A stretch of DNA of 64,000 bases, taken from positions 64,001 to 128,000 of the forward strand of contig JACVTC010000220.1 in NCBI GenBank assembly GCA_016946835.1, read 5' to 3'. Shown in pieces: positions 48,246 through 62,033 of the stretch (position 1 is the first letter of the stretch; each line of letters starts with the position of its first letter). The notes beneath the pieces were generated by a model. It was not told the DNA's origin, ran no database searches, and saw only the letters and a program-made list of their open reading frames with translations. The translations under genes and the position numbers were made by a program. This DNA comes from Neocallimastix lanati (nom. inval.). Taxonomy: Eukaryota > Neocallimastigomycota > Neocallimastigomycetes > Neocallimastigales > Neocallimastigaceae.

Positions 48246-51200
48246 TTCATATTTTATCTCAACAACTCAAATATTCATTAATAAGTTAATTTTTAGGGGA
48301 AAAAAAGATATTTTTAATTAAAGAAAAAAAATATTCTTGTATGTATTAATCAAAAATATATATATATATATATATTTTATTATTAATACACATGCTTAAA
48401 AATCAACAAATAATAATGAATATTTCTATTTTTTTTTTTTTTTTTTACATACTTAAATTCAACAACCAATAAAAAAAAAAAAAACTCTTGTATCATTCTT
48501 ATCACCAATTCAATAATTATTTAATATTTAAAATTATTAAAATATATATTTTATACTTATTTCTATTTCTTTATTTTTCACATGAATATTACTAATTACA
48601 TTAATTTTACTTTATCATAATTTTATGGTTATATATATTTGTTAATATTATTTCGTTATAACTAATAAATCTTTTTATAAATCAAAAAAAAAAAAAATTA
48701 GATTAAATTATTAAATTAAAAAATTAAACAATAAATAACTATATATGTCAATACCAATATTTGCAAATAATTTAAATAATAAAAAATAAAAAAATAAAAA
48801 AATAAAGCAAAAATAATCCAATTTTGGAAAATATTAATAAAAAATATTTCAGAAAAAAGAATAATGTTGACCAATAGATTTTAATTGTTTATTATTTATT
48901 TTTAATTTTTTAATTTTTTAATTAAAAAAAAAAAAAACTTTTGTGTTTATCTTTTTTTTTTTATTCTAGAATATAAAAATATTTAATGTATTACAACGAT
49001 TATTTAATATAAATAATATTTTATAAAAATCAAGTAAAAAAAAAAAAAAAAAAGATAGAAAAAATTATTAATAATTATTTATTTTATTAATAATTTTTTT
49101 TGTTTATTATATATAAATATTTATTATTAATAATACTAATAATAAAAATTTGTAAATAATCATCTTTTAAAATTAGAATATTAATATCATATATTTTACT
49201 TTTTATTATTATTTTTTATATTGAATATAAAATTTTAATTTTTTTTTTTTTTTAGTATTTTATTTTAACTTTACAGTATTTTTATTTATTCCACTTCTTC
49301 TTATTATATTTTTTATATAATTTTATTATTAGGTTTAAATATTGTAAATAAGTATTTAATAGTACTAAAAATATTAAAATTATTTTTAGGAAATAACTAA
49401 ATCTATTAAGTAATGAATCTTTCAAAAAATAATAATAATAAAATAAAAAAAAGATATTATTAGTATAGAACGTCACATAAATGTTACATGAATAGATTAT
49501 GATATTTAACATGATTTGTATAATACTTATTTATTATTATATTAGTATTTATTTCCAAATTAAAAAAAAAAATGAAGAAATCACTTCTGATTGGGTCACC
49601 ATCCTTGTGTAACTTTTATAATAAAGATCTTATTGATAAGGCTTTTATTTACACCAGGAATTAAAATTAATTTTATTGATGACATCTTAACTCTTTTCAT
49701 AATATTCATCTTATATTAAGAGAGTGGGGATAAAGAAAAATCTAAGGTTAAAATATTACATATTTACCCATATAATAAAATATCATTATTAATTTTAATT
49801 TTTAGTTTTTTTTAATTATTATCATATTTTAATTTAATAAATTAAAAAATAATTTAATTTTATAATAAATAAACTTCTTACCTTTTAAAACAAAAACATG
49901 TCAAATTTGGAAATCCAAAATTAGTACATTTAAACTTTAAATAATAACATATATATAATAGAAATGGGGGTTATTTTTTTTATTTTATTAATTTTTAAAA
50001 AAAAAAAAAAAAATAAAATAATTAAAATAATAAATAAATAAATTAAAATTATAAAATAAAAAATAAAAAATAAAAAATAGAAACAAAAAAAAAAGTAATA
50101 TAATTATATTTTAACAAATTTTTAGTGATTTCTCTTCTTATAATTATGTTGAATTATAACATATAAGATATGTTAATTAAAAGCATTAAAACATACAAAT
50201 AAATAAATAAATGTTGTATTATAAAAAATATATTTATATATATTTAATAAAATTTATTAATCTATCATTCATAATTATTAATTTTATATTCCATGTTTTT
50301 TTTTTCTACATATACATTTATATTTGAAACATTTTAGTAATTTTATAACTAATTTTCACTTTCATACTTTGTTTCTGTTATATATTATTAAATAATATAA
50401 AATTATTATTGTCAACCATGGAAAACAAATTTTATAACTAATAAAATCTTCAAAAAAAAAAGAAAAAAAAAATTATTAGATTTTAAAATTTTCGTAAGAC
50501 AAAAATTAATAATTAAAGATATTAAGAATTTCATAAAACAAAAATTAATAATTAAAGATAAACTTAATATAATTTTTTTTCAAATTTTTTTTATCTTTAA
50601 AATAAATATTTATATATTGATGATAAATAAATAATAAATTTATATCTATTACATAAAAATTTTTGTCATTTTTTTTTAAAACTTTTATTATTAAGAAAAA
50701 TTAATTAATATATGTATATATAAATGTATATAAATTTGAATTTTAAAAATTTAATAAAAAAATTTTTTTCCAAATATTTAAATTTTGAAACAAGTTTATT
50801 TATTTATTTATTTATTTTTTTATATACATGAATAAATAATAATATAAATTATCATATATAAATATTTATAATTTAATAATTATATAACAATATTAATCAT
50901 TTGTTAAAAAAAAATGTTTAAAATTATTATGGAAATTTATTTAAAAAAATGTTTAAAATTATTATGGAAATTTATTTAATAAATTTAGTATACTTTGAAA
51001 ATATTATTAATTACTTCAAAAATCAAATAATAAATAATATATATTACGTATTTATAAAAATATACTAAATTATAAAGATTTATAATTAACCAAATAAATC
51101 CATGAATGAATTTTATTAATAAATTCAAAATTTTGGAAAAAGGTTTTTATTTTATTAATATTAAGGGACATGTAAGAATTAATAAGGTTTTTTTTAAAAT

Positions 51201-52798
51201 TTTTAATTTTATCTTTCGAATAATGAATTTAATCTGTAAAACTTTATTTACACAAATATTTAATAATTTTTTTTTTCTTTTTAATAATATATATTTTATT
51301 TATATGAGTAAAATATTAAATCAGATTTTAATTAATAATTATTAATAAATTTTGTGAAATAACAAAAATAAATAAATGAATTAAGTTGATTTAAAATTTT
51401 ATTTTCCGTAAGTAAAAAATATATTTTAATTCAATTTTATATATATATTTATATATAATGAATACTAAAATAAATTATTTAAAATCATATAGTATTTAAT
51501 AATTATAAAAATAATTGGTGAAATAAAAAAAAAAAATAAATTTATTTAAAAATTTTATTTTCCAGTTTATAAAAAATAATTATAATTATTAAACTTTTTT
51601 AAAAATTTTAATTCAATATAAATTATTAGTTAATATAATTTTTATATAAATATTTATTTAATTTTATTAAATAATATATTGGATTTAAATTAAAGGACAC
51701 AAAAAAAAATAAAACTTTTTATATATTAATTAAAATTTTATTTTATTTTATTTTATTAATTTTTTAATTTATTTTTTGAACAAGTATATATATTTAGTTT
51801 GTGACAAATATTAATTTAGAATTTTTTTATATCTTTTTTTAAAGTAAAAAAATTATAAAAATTAATTAATAATTAAAACTAAATTAATATTTATATAAAA
51901 ATTTTATTAAAATTTCCCATTGGATATTTAAATATATATTCTACTAAATATAAGATTTTTCATATTTAAAAAAAAAAAAAAAACACACGATTATTATTAT
52001 TATCATTTTTTCTTTTTTTATTTTCTTTTTTTTTTTTCTTTTTTTTTTTTTCTATATATGTTTATATTAAAAATTATAAAACAAATTTTTAATCGATTTA
52101 ATTTTATTTTATTTCTCTATGAACTAATATTAAAATTTTGTAAAATAAAATTTGATACAAATTAAAATTTTATTTTATATAATTTTTACTTGTATATTAT
52201 TTTTTTATTAAAATTTATAATAATTAATCTTTTTTTTTTTTTTTTTTTTTTATTATTATTATTTTTTTTTTATTTTATTTACTATATAATATTATTTAAT
52301 TATTAACAATTCACTTTTAGTAATTGAATAAATATTTAAAAAAAAAATTTTTTTTTATTTGAAGAAGTTTAATTATAGCATAAAAGCCATTAATTTATGA
52401 TTCATTAATTTATAAATAATATTTTTTTTAATAATAAAAGTATCTTTTCTACATTACTAATAGAATTTAATAAATTAAAAAATTAAAAAAAAAAATTGAA
52501 AAAAAAAAATCAGAATATTTAAAGAATAAATTTTCTTTTCTTTTCTTTTTTTTTTATTCTTATTTTATAATTTCTTTAAATTTATTATAATTACAATTTA
52601 AATATTAATTAAAAAAAAAAAAAAAAAAAAAAAGTTTTTTTTTTTTTTTTTTCTCAAACAAAATAATAAATTATCATTAATAAGAAATACATATTTTTTT
52701 TTCTAAATAATTAATATTTAAATTTTATAATATTTTTTGTATAAAAAAAAAGAAAGAAAGAATACAATAAGAAATAAATAATAGTAATCACATAAAAA
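48246..52798. other. Non-coding AT-rich region with possible small relics
   Basis: No intact gene. About 49872-49896 resembles the start of exon 2 of the unknown family (ACTTCTTACCTTTTAAAACA against ACTTCTTATCTTATAAAACA). A balanced patch at 49570-49740 has no good frame. The string AAAAATGTTTAAAATTATTA is duplicated at about 50911 and 50944. AT filler otherwise. Confidence 0.5.
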
Positions 52799-53345
52799 AT
52801 GAGATATTTATACAACACAGAAAGGTAATTATTTTTATTTCAAAAATTAAAATAATTATAAAAAAAAATAAAATAAAAATAAAATAAAATAAAATAAAAA
52901 GACGTATAAAATAATTTAAAAAATAAATAAAATAATAAAATAAAATAAAGTTATTAAATAACTAATAAATTTTATATTTTATCTCTTAATAGTCAATTGA
53001 CTATTTATCTCTCAAAACAAAAGAAATTCATAAGCTTAGTAGAAAATATTAAGAAAGCTTTTAATTCTAAAGAATATAAAAAGTATGGGAATTCATTTGA
53101 TTCCTTTTCAAGAAAATTTTGGAATATATCAAAAGCTCGTAAGTATTTTTATTTATATTATTTAAAATAACTTTTTTTTTTTAAAAAAAAAAATAAAAAA
53201 AAAAATACATACATATATATATACATATATAATTATTAAACAATAATTTTAAATATTTTATAGAGGCCTATCGTTATTTATTATCTGCTAAAGTTTTAAA
53301 ACAACTTGAAGAATTTGATATTTTACCAAGTAAGTAGATTGAATA

Positions 53346-53384
<39 letters not shown>

Positions 53385-54285
53385 AAAGAAAAAATTTTTT
53401 TTGTTAATAAAAATTCATATAATAATATTAAAAATTATTATTTTATTTTATTTTTTTTTTTTTTAAAAAAATAATAATTATAAAGATTATGAGCGTTTAT
53501 GTAAATCCTTATATGATTTAACAAAAACTCCAGAACAAATAAGGCTTTTATGGAAGACAGTACTTCATAAAGTAGAAAATAGATTAAGTGAAATCAATTG
53601 TCCTTTTGTTACAGAAGTATGGAATGAACTTTGTAATGACGAGAAATATAGTCATATTTGTCATAATAATAATATGACCAACAAGGCTAAAATTGAAAAA
53701 CCTTTGGATAACTATATAAAGAAAAGAATAACTAAAAAAGATAATTCAGAGGTTCATACCAGAAAAAACACTGTTCCTAAAGTGGAATCAAAAATTAATT
53801 TTATGGATAAGAGTATCAACAGTGAAACAAAAATAAGTAGTAATATGAATATTATTTCAGAAAATAATGGTAAACTTAAAATTGAACTTTTCAATAATAC
53901 TAAAGAGAACATTAACGAAGACAATATCCATGGAAACTCTCAAACATTCATTCAAGTCAATAATCCTATTAATGACCCTCAAAATTTATTCTTCACCCCT
54001 TATATTAAAAAAGATACTACTATTGAAAATCCATTAATTATCGAAACCCAACAGGTACAGACCATCAATAATGATGTTCATAGTACCCCAAATAACAGAA
54101 TAAATATAGTTGAAAATAACTGTGATTCGAAAACTTCATTCATTCCTTCTCCACCAATAAGTGAAATTTATACCGAAAATGATATAAACAACGCGCAAAA
54201 ACCATACTATCCATCATTATTCATCAATAATAATGATATTAAAAATAATATTAATCAAAATAATAATAATAATAATAAAAATAAA

Positions 54286-54324
<39 letters not shown>

Positions 54325-54741
54325 TTTATTAAAATAAATACAACTATTCATAATTCACAACCAATATATACTTATTCTCCAGTTATCTATAAGACCAGTA
54401 GTAATAATAACAACAATAATAATAGTGGTAATAATACTTCTCAAATGGCATATTTTTCTTCTCCAGCTTTAAGTGAAACAAATAATAATAGTAATTCCCA
54501 AATTTCTTATAATACCTTACCTGTTATAAGTACCGCCGCTACAAATGGACATTATTATTACATAAATCAAATACCAGCAAATAATAATTATGTTTCCAAT
54601 GAAAATACGGTCTTCCAAACCATTCCAGTCACTACGAATAGTAATTCTGTATATTATCTAATAAATCCTCCATATCAACAACCAATAGTATACTCATCAG
54701 TACCAACTAATATTTCTGTACAAACAGGTTATATAATGTAA
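52799..54741 (+). CDS. Unknown gene family, member 2: conserved N-terminal domain plus Asn-rich tail
   Basis: Exons 52799-52824, 52993-53138, 53264-53329 and 53486-54741 sum to 497 residues with phases 2, 1, 1, as in member 1. The conserved region (residues 1 to about 145) shows LSKQKKF, FDSF, WNISKA, YRYLLSAKVLKQLEEFDILP, YERLC, KTPEQIRLLWKTVL, WNELC and YSHICH. The tail is longer than in member 1, with a Lys-rich start, a poly-Asn run (about 54262-54328), Ser/Thr/Pro-rich repeats and a shared end (YYLINPPYQQPIV). Exons match closely and introns do not, so the duplication is old and the protein is maintained. Its function is unknown to me. A nucleic-acid-binding or condensate-forming role would fit the layout but is inference. 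Confidence 0.75.
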
Positions 54742-56766
54742 AAACAAAAAGTTTGCACAATCATATTAATTAATATATGTTATCTATTAAGAAAAAAAAA
54801 AAATTTTTTTTTTTTTTTTTTTAAAAAAAAGTATATTAATATCTAAATAAAATAATATTCATAAGAAACGTAAATAGATTTCATAAATTTTATTGTGAAC
54901 AACTTACGTAGAACCATACGAACAATAATTATTATTTACAAACAGTATAATACAGTTTCATATTAATTTTCTACTCTATCTTTTAATGTTATATCTATCT
55001 TGATGTAATTTGAATACTATAATATATTACAATGTACATTATAATTAATACTTTCTTTTTTTTTTTTCAATAGATTTCTAATTTTTTATAAAATAAATAA
55101 TAATCATTAATTTCTAATTTTTATAAAATAAATAATAATCATTAAAGTTAAATAACAGATATATAATATTACGTAGTTAATAGATTTAAAAGATAATTAA
55201 TCTTAGTTAATAAGTAATTTAGTTTTTAATTAATTAATAATAATAATAATATATATATATATATATATAAAGTTAAATACAAATTTAATAATTTTGAATT
55301 AAAAGAACATTAATAATAATAAAAAAAAATGATAATAATAATAATAATAATAAATATTATCGATTTACAAAAAAAGGTTTTATTTTATTTTTTTTTATTT
55401 TTTTAAATATATTAAAGAATATATATTTTTCATTTAATATCTTTTAATATTTTTTCAATAAAAAAATTATCACAAATTTATCTTTTTTATTTTTGTTTAT
55501 TTGTTTCTAATATATTTTCATAAATTATTTATAAATCTTAATTTTAATTAATAAATATTTTATATTTAATTGTATATATTTAATATTTATTTATCTTTTA
55601 TTTTTTTTTTTTTTTGTTAAAATTAATGATAAATACATTAATAATAATAATAATAATAATAATACATTAAGTATAATAAAGGTTAAAATTATAAATATAT
55701 AAATATATATAATAGAAAATATTATAATTAATTTATAGAAATATAAAATAAAATATATAATTTCAATCTTTCAATAATCAACCCTTTTTAACCTATGGAC
55801 AAGATTTTACTAATTGTCCAATTAAATTTCTTTTTTCTGGTTATTATTTTATAAAACATTAACAATTTTTCTTAATAAATTTTATTTTTTTTTAAAAAAA
55901 AAAAAAAAATTATTACTATTTACTATACTAATATATAATTATATCCATAGATTAATGAATAAAATATTATTAATGGGTATGAAGTACTGACAAATATTTG
56001 AATTAATTTTTATTTACATTATTTATCAAAAATTATTTGTATATTATAATTAAAAAATGTATTTTAATATTTTACTAAAAAATTTTTTTTTGGGTAAAAA
56101 TTATACTTCAATGATTCAATTTATATTGTTCATATTGTTAAATATCTATGATAATTATTATTATTAAATATAAAATTTTTATTTAAAGATATATTTTTCT
56201 ATATATATAGAGAAAAATAATTATATTATTCAATTTATTTTTTTTTTTCTAATATTATTTTCATATCTTATTAATTAGCTAATTTTCAATATTGATATTT
56301 CAAATAGTATTAATTTTTAATTTAAAAAAAAAAAAATTTTTTTTGAAAGATGCTTTATTTTTTATTTTTATTATTATTTAAATTTTTTTTTTTTGTCATT
56401 TATAACAAAAAGTTTATTATTAATAGTTAAAATAATATTAAAAATTATTTAAATAAACTTTCTAACTATTAATGCTATTTTATTACTTTTAATTTTGAAT
56501 TATTATTTTAAAAAATGTATATATATATATATATATTTTAATATGTATATAAAGATAATTATGAAAAATTTTTTTAAATATTAATTATTAATATATTTAT
56601 ACATTTTTTAACAATAATTTAATCGTATTACAACCACTTAAAGTTATAAATCTATTTATATATTTTAAACATAATTAATTATACTACAATCACTTAAAAA
56701 AGAAAGCATTAAAGATAATAAATTTTTTTAGTAAATAATTATAATAAATCAATTATAAAAATTAAG

Positions 56767-56798
<32 letters not shown>

Positions 56799-57102
56799 AA
56801 TACATAATTATAAATTTATTAATGTATTTTAAGAAATAATTAATTATATTATACGTTACATTAAAAAAATAATAAATAAAAATAATAATGATAATAATAA
56901 AATAAAAAAAAATATTATTTAGTTAGAAAGTATTATATTTTATCATTTAAAAATAGTTATAAAAATTAGTTAAAGAAACATGCAATCATGTAATAATGGC
57001 AATAAAAAATGGGTAATATTGATACCATTGTTCCTATATTACCAATTTTTAATGTAGTGATGAAGTAGTTATACACTTTAAAATTAGATAGTTTTTTAAA
57101 TC

Positions 57103-57141
<39 letters not shown>

Positions 57142-58403
57142 TACCACACTTTTAAATTTCTTAAACCATTACCCGGAATTACTAATTATCAACAATTTAT
57201 TAATAAATATATAGAATTCCACACCTATATTACGTTTATATATATATATATACCATTTCTTGTTGATAATAAAAACTTTGAACTATTTTTTTTTATCTAT
57301 ATATATTTATATCATGATTTTTTTTAGTATATTAATAAAAATTAATACTATAATATGTATAATGTATAATATGTTTAATTATTTAATGTATGATTAAATT
57401 TAACTATTATTAATTATTAATATCAAAATATTTGTTACCCATTAATATGATTGATAATTTAATAAAACTATAAAAATATGTAAAAAAAAAAAAAAAAAAA
57501 TATTTTTTTATTTATATATTTTTATTATTACTATTTTAATTTATATATTTTTATTATTGTATATTTTTATTATTACTATTTTAAAATTATATTTATATAT
57601 ATATATATTTATAATCCATTTATTGAATATATATATTTTTAAATATTATTTTATTTTTATATAAAAAAAAAATTAAAAAAAAATTGTATCTTATATATAT
57701 ATATATTTTAAAAAAAAGTGTTGTATACATATACATTATAATTCATAGAAAATTTTCGAAAAATAATATCTTATAAAATTCTCGAAAATTACAAATAGAA
57801 ATAAAAAATAAAAAAAAAAAAAATTTGAAAATTTTATATTTATATCTTAATAATGTTTAACAAAATTTAAGCTTAAAATTCTTTTTATTTTTAATTTTTT
57901 TTTTTTTTTTTTAAAAAAACTATAATAAATTTATCTCTATTTATTATTATTTATTTATAAATATTTAAAAATATATATATTATATACATATTTTAATTGT
58001 TTTTATTTAAATTTTTATTTTTATTTTTTATCTTTTTTTTTATGTTCTTTTAATTTTTAAATTATATATTTTATTATATATTTATTATTTAATCTTTCAA
58101 TGAAATAATATCAAATCAGTAATATTTATATAAATTCTTAATGAGAAATATATATATATATATATCATAAATAATAATTAATTAGTTATAATATAATAAT
58201 TAATATATATTATATATATTCAATGATTAGTAATATATAATAATTTAAGCATTTGATAATTTGATAACCTACATTTTTTTTTTTTTTATTTTTTTTTTAA
58301 TTATGAAATAATTCGTATATTTTTATAAATATATTCTATATATATATTTAAATTATGAAACTTTAAATATTATCAATATTTTATAATATTTTATAATTAT
58401 TAA

Positions 58404-58435
<32 letters not shown>

Positions 58436-58979
58436 TATTGATAATAGGTAAAGTTTCATAACTAAATTCATATATTCCTTTTCAATAAAAATTGTACGTT
58501 TATGTTTAATCTATTTTTTATTTTTAAAAAAAAAAAAAATAAAAATAAACTGAAATAATAATAAAAAAAAATACTAATTATAATAATAATGATACTAATA
58601 ATAATAATAAATAAAAATAAAATTTATAAAAATAAAAAATATGAAGTTTATATATGTAAGATATTTTAAAAATTAAAAATAAAAAAAATTTTTTTTTTTT
58701 TCAAAAATAATTAACAGTTAAAGTTTATATATAAATTTTAAAATTAATTTTTATAAACTTTTTGTATTTTTAACATTATTACTATTAATATTATTATCAT
58801 ATATATATAAAAATTTATTAAAAAAAAAAAAAAATTCTTTTTATTGTTTATCTTTTTTTTTTTTTTCATTTTAGAAATAATAATTTTTTATTATCTATAA
58901 AAACAGAATAAATTAAAAAAAAAAAAAAATAATAATTTATTTATTTTCTTAATCAAATAATACATATAATAGATAAAAA
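54742..58979. other. Four-kilobase non-coding AT-rich region
   Basis: No gene. It contains a duplicated 40-bp segment (TTTCTAATTTTTATAAAATA, at about 55073 and 55110), and a palindrome at about 57004-57048 whose arms read AAAAATGGGTAATAT and ATATTACCAATTTTT. (AT)n runs occur at 55250-55268 and 57118-57144. Homopolymers are frequent. Confidence 0.65.
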
Positions 58980-59375
58980 ATGAGTAAGCTTGTTTCTGAT
59001 CCACAAGTAATATATATATGATATACTATTGATTTAATTTATAATATTAAAAATAATAAATCGATTGATATAAATATAAAATTAACAGAAGAATAAAATA
59101 TAAAAAAAAAATTATTAAATATAAAAACAATAAAGAAAGAGAAAAAAATATATATATTATATAATAAAAGATTATAAAAATATTATTACAATATAAAAAG
59201 GAAAAATAAAAATAATATATTCAATATTAGAAAAAAAAGTATAAAACTATTGATTAATTTTTCTCTCTTATTTTTATCTTTTATTATTTTTTTTTTTTAT
59301 TTATATTACATTTTATAATTTTCAATATCAATATATTGGATTTTATAAATAAATAACAAAATATATAAAAAAATA

Positions 59376-59412
<37 letters not shown>

Positions 59413-60096
59413 GATTCAAGAATCCTATGACAAGATTCGTGATGACAAGGACCCAATGAATTGGGTTTTATTAGAATATATTGATGATAAGGTATATAAA
59501 TTTTTTAAGAAATAAATAAAAGAATTTATATTCTTTTATAAAAAAAAAAAATTTTTTTTATTTTTTATAAAATATATATTTCTATAGAATATATAAAGAA
59601 TTTATAAAAATTATTATAAATAATTATATCATATATATATATTTTTTCCTTTTAATTTATTTATTAATTCATATATTATGAAATATTATGAAAAATTTTA
59701 TTATAATATATTTTTTATTAAAAAAAAAAAAAATAATAAAAAAAATAAAAGACTGATCAATTAAAGGTTTCTGCTAGCGGAGAAGGTGGTATTAAGGAAT
59801 TTAAAAGCAATTGTAAGCAAGACCAAGCGGCCTTTGGTTTCATCAGAGTCAATGCCTCTAATGATCCATTATCTCAAAGAACCAAATTTGTCTTTGTTAC
59901 TTGGTGTGGTTCAAAGGTTAAGGTTATGAGAAAGGCAAAATTATCTATTCATATTGCTGATGTTAAAACTATTTTCAAATCATTTGCCGTTGAAATTAAT
60001 GCTACCATTCCAGAAGATTTAGAAGAAAGTACTGTTATGTTAGCTGTAACAAAGGCTATGGGTGCAAACTATGATAGACAAACATCTAACTATTAG
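58980..60096 (+). CDS. Coactosin-like actin-binding protein (ADF-H)
   Basis: Exons 58980-59006, 59414-59491 and 59752-60096 give 149 residues, close to the usual coactosin size of about 140. Landmarks: SYDKIRDDKDPMNWVLLEY, then SASGEGGIKEF, QAAFGFIRV, FVFVTWCGSKVKVMRKAKLS, IADVKTIFKSFAVEI and a C-terminal AMGANYDRQ. Coactosins bind F-actin along the filament side and in animals and amoebae counter capping of barbed ends; they act in the cytosol. All splice sites are canonical and in phase 0. The third exon is much less AT-rich than its surroundings and uses C/G-ending codons (AAG, GTC, ACC), typical of a well-expressed gene. The start gives a short MSKLVSDPQ lead, normal for the family. Confidence 0.92.
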
Positions 60097-60170
60097 ATAT
60101 AATCATTATAAAAAAAATAATATAGAAAATTTTTTTTTTTATAATGATCTTATTTTTTTTTTTTAAATTA

Positions 60171-60204
<34 letters not shown>

Positions 60205-60206
<2 letters not shown>

Positions 60207-60500
60207 AGAAAAAATATGAACAATATATATATCTTTTTAATAAATTAAAAGTAAAAATAATTTAAATGAAAAAGAAATATTTAAATATAATAATATAGTA
60301 ATATATAAAAAAAACATAGAAACATAAAACTATATAAAGAAAATTGGTTAATTAATAGTTAAAAATTATTGTATCTATATAGTATTAATCATATAGTATT
60401 AATCATAGAAATGAATTGACATAAATATATTTAAAAAGGAAAACAAAAAAAAAAAAAAACAAAAAAAAAAAATTGAAATTTATATTATTATTAAAATAAA
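60205..60500 (+). repeat. Repeat R2, copy 1 (3' flank of the coactosin gene)
   Basis: Aligns in the same orientation to 62925-63190. Shared landmarks: TCTTTTTAATAAATTAAAA, AATATAGTAATATA, AACTATATAAAGAAA, TTGTATCTA/TAGTATCTA, TAGTATTA.TCAT and ACATAAATATATTTAAAAA, then A runs and AATTGAAAT. The A-run lengths differ between copies. It is non-coding. Confidence 0.75.
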
Positions 60501-60884
60501 AAACGATAATATATTGTTTTTTTAAAGAAAAAGGATATTAAAAAGATCATATTAAAAAATAAAAAAGAAATAAATAAAAAAGAAAATATATATTAAAAGG
60601 AAATATAACTACCTTTTTTTTTTTTTTTTATTTAAATATATATATATATTAAATTGCTCCAGTAATATATATAGTGTATTTATATTTCTATTTTATTATA
60701 TTTTTATTACTTGTATTTTGGGTTTGAATATATATAATTAAAAAAAATATTATATAAAGATATATAGATATTTTTCCTAAAATTTCATGTAAAGATATAT
60801 AAAAAAAAAAAAAAATTATACTATATATAAAAATGGCATTAATATATATATATATATATATTTTATTTATTTATTTATTTATTT
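60501..60884. other. Non-coding AT-rich spacer
   Basis: TA runs and a TTTA run (60864-60888). Nothing recognised. Confidence 0.6.
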
Positions 60885-61281
60885 ATTTCCGATGGGTACT
60901 GCTGTTAATTTCAGCCACCCGTCCTCTCTGGGTAGTGGGAATATCGAGATAAGGTTGTCACCACACCATATGCTTTTTCGCCTAGACCAATAATGTTCCC
61001 TACTGATTGGCCTTTCTTGAGAGCTTAGCATTGACCTCTCTCTGACATGCCTAATTATTGCTAGATGGAGACTTTTTTTTTTTTTTTTTTTTTCCTTTTT
61101 CCAAGTATGACTTTTTTTTTTTTTTCTTCTCTCTTCTCTCTGAGGTACTTCTCCAGAATCCTATAAAGTTTTCTTTTCTTTTCAGGCATTTTTAGGAGCG
61201 TCAACACCGGAAAATTCAATAAGACAAGCTAGCAGCAGGGGCCAATGAATGCATTCCCTGAAGGAGAAGATCATAATTTTT

Positions 61282-61312
<31 letters not shown>

Positions 61313-61375
61313 CAAGAATATCAATTCAAATCCTAATCCAGAATAGGTAATATGGAGGTTGAGGTTGGTTGGATA
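60885..61375. other. GC-enriched non-coding island 2
   Basis: Composition rises sharply (CAGCCACCCGTCCTCTCTGG and similar), interrupted by long T runs. No convincing open frame on either strand. The right part (61157-61262) is repeated in diverged form at 61952-62033. Confidence 0.5.
61157..61262 (+). repeat. Repeat R3, copy 1
   Basis: From GAATCCTAT through AGGAGCGTCAACACCGGAA, AAGACAAGCTAGCAGCAGGG and CCAATGAA to CTGAAGG. It aligns to 61952-62033, which lacks about 20 nt of T/C-rich sequence and part of the 3' end. Both copies are in the same orientation. Confidence 0.6.
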
Positions 61376-61951
61376 TGAACCTTTTTTTTTTTTTTTCTGA
61401 ATTGATTTATACACTTTATTTTTTGAATATCACTTTTTTTTTTTTTTATTTATTTATTTCACGTTACTATTTTAAATATTATTATGTTCTAAATGGACAA
61501 ATATATTTTTCAATCATATTCGTAGTAAAGTCAATGATAAAAATTTTATTTTTATATAACGCTTTTAACTGTGGCAACCTAACAATTGATAACGTTAATA
61601 GTAATAATGATAATAGTAACAGTAATAATAGTAATAGTAATAGTAATAATAGTTATAATAATATTAGTTATAATAATATTAGTTAATAGTATTATTAATA
61701 ATATTAGTAATAGTATTGAAAATAATGTGTATATTGATTCTAGTGTGTGTGAAAAAGTGTTTATTTTCCTTTTTGAGGGAAGAAGTATTAATAACAGTAC
61801 AAGAGAATGGAAGGATCTATTTTAAGTGCCAGATGAAATTAAGAGCTTATTCTGATACTCTCCATTCTTGGTGGTTACTGCGGCTCTTCTTCAATCGATT
61901 ATACCCTATTTGCTATTGGCCAGCAATGGTCTTTGTTTAATAGGTTCAAAT
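61376..61951. other. GC-enriched island 3 with AGTAAT repeat and pol III box-like strings
   Basis: An AGTAATAATAGTAAT array (61598-61690) precedes a balanced stretch (61735-61951) with several short frames, none with recognisable protein content. TGGCCAGCAATGG (about 61917-61929) resembles an A-box and GGTTCAAATCG (about 61942-61952) a B-box, but their spacing is short. Confidence 0.4.
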
Positions 61952-62033
61952 CGAATCCTATTACTACTACCAAGAGCGTCAATGCTGAAGAAACAGTTAA
62001 GACAGGCCAGCAGGACTAGCGCAACCAATGAAG
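61952..62033 (+). repeat. Repeat R3, copy 2
   Basis: Diverged partner of 61157-61262. It shares GAATCCTAT, GAGCGTCAA, TAAGACA, GCCAGCAG/GCTAGCAG and CCAATGAA. Confidence 0.6.

Noticed and set aside
49282-49512. Minus-strand hydrophobic frame of 76 codons
   Set aside because: Low-complexity Ile/Leu/Phe/Tyr translation of AT-rich spacer, no homology and no splice context.
61586-61940. Overlapping plus-strand frames of 74-105 codons
   Set aside because: Driven by the AGTAAT repeat and a short balanced stretch; no recognisable protein content and three frames compete.
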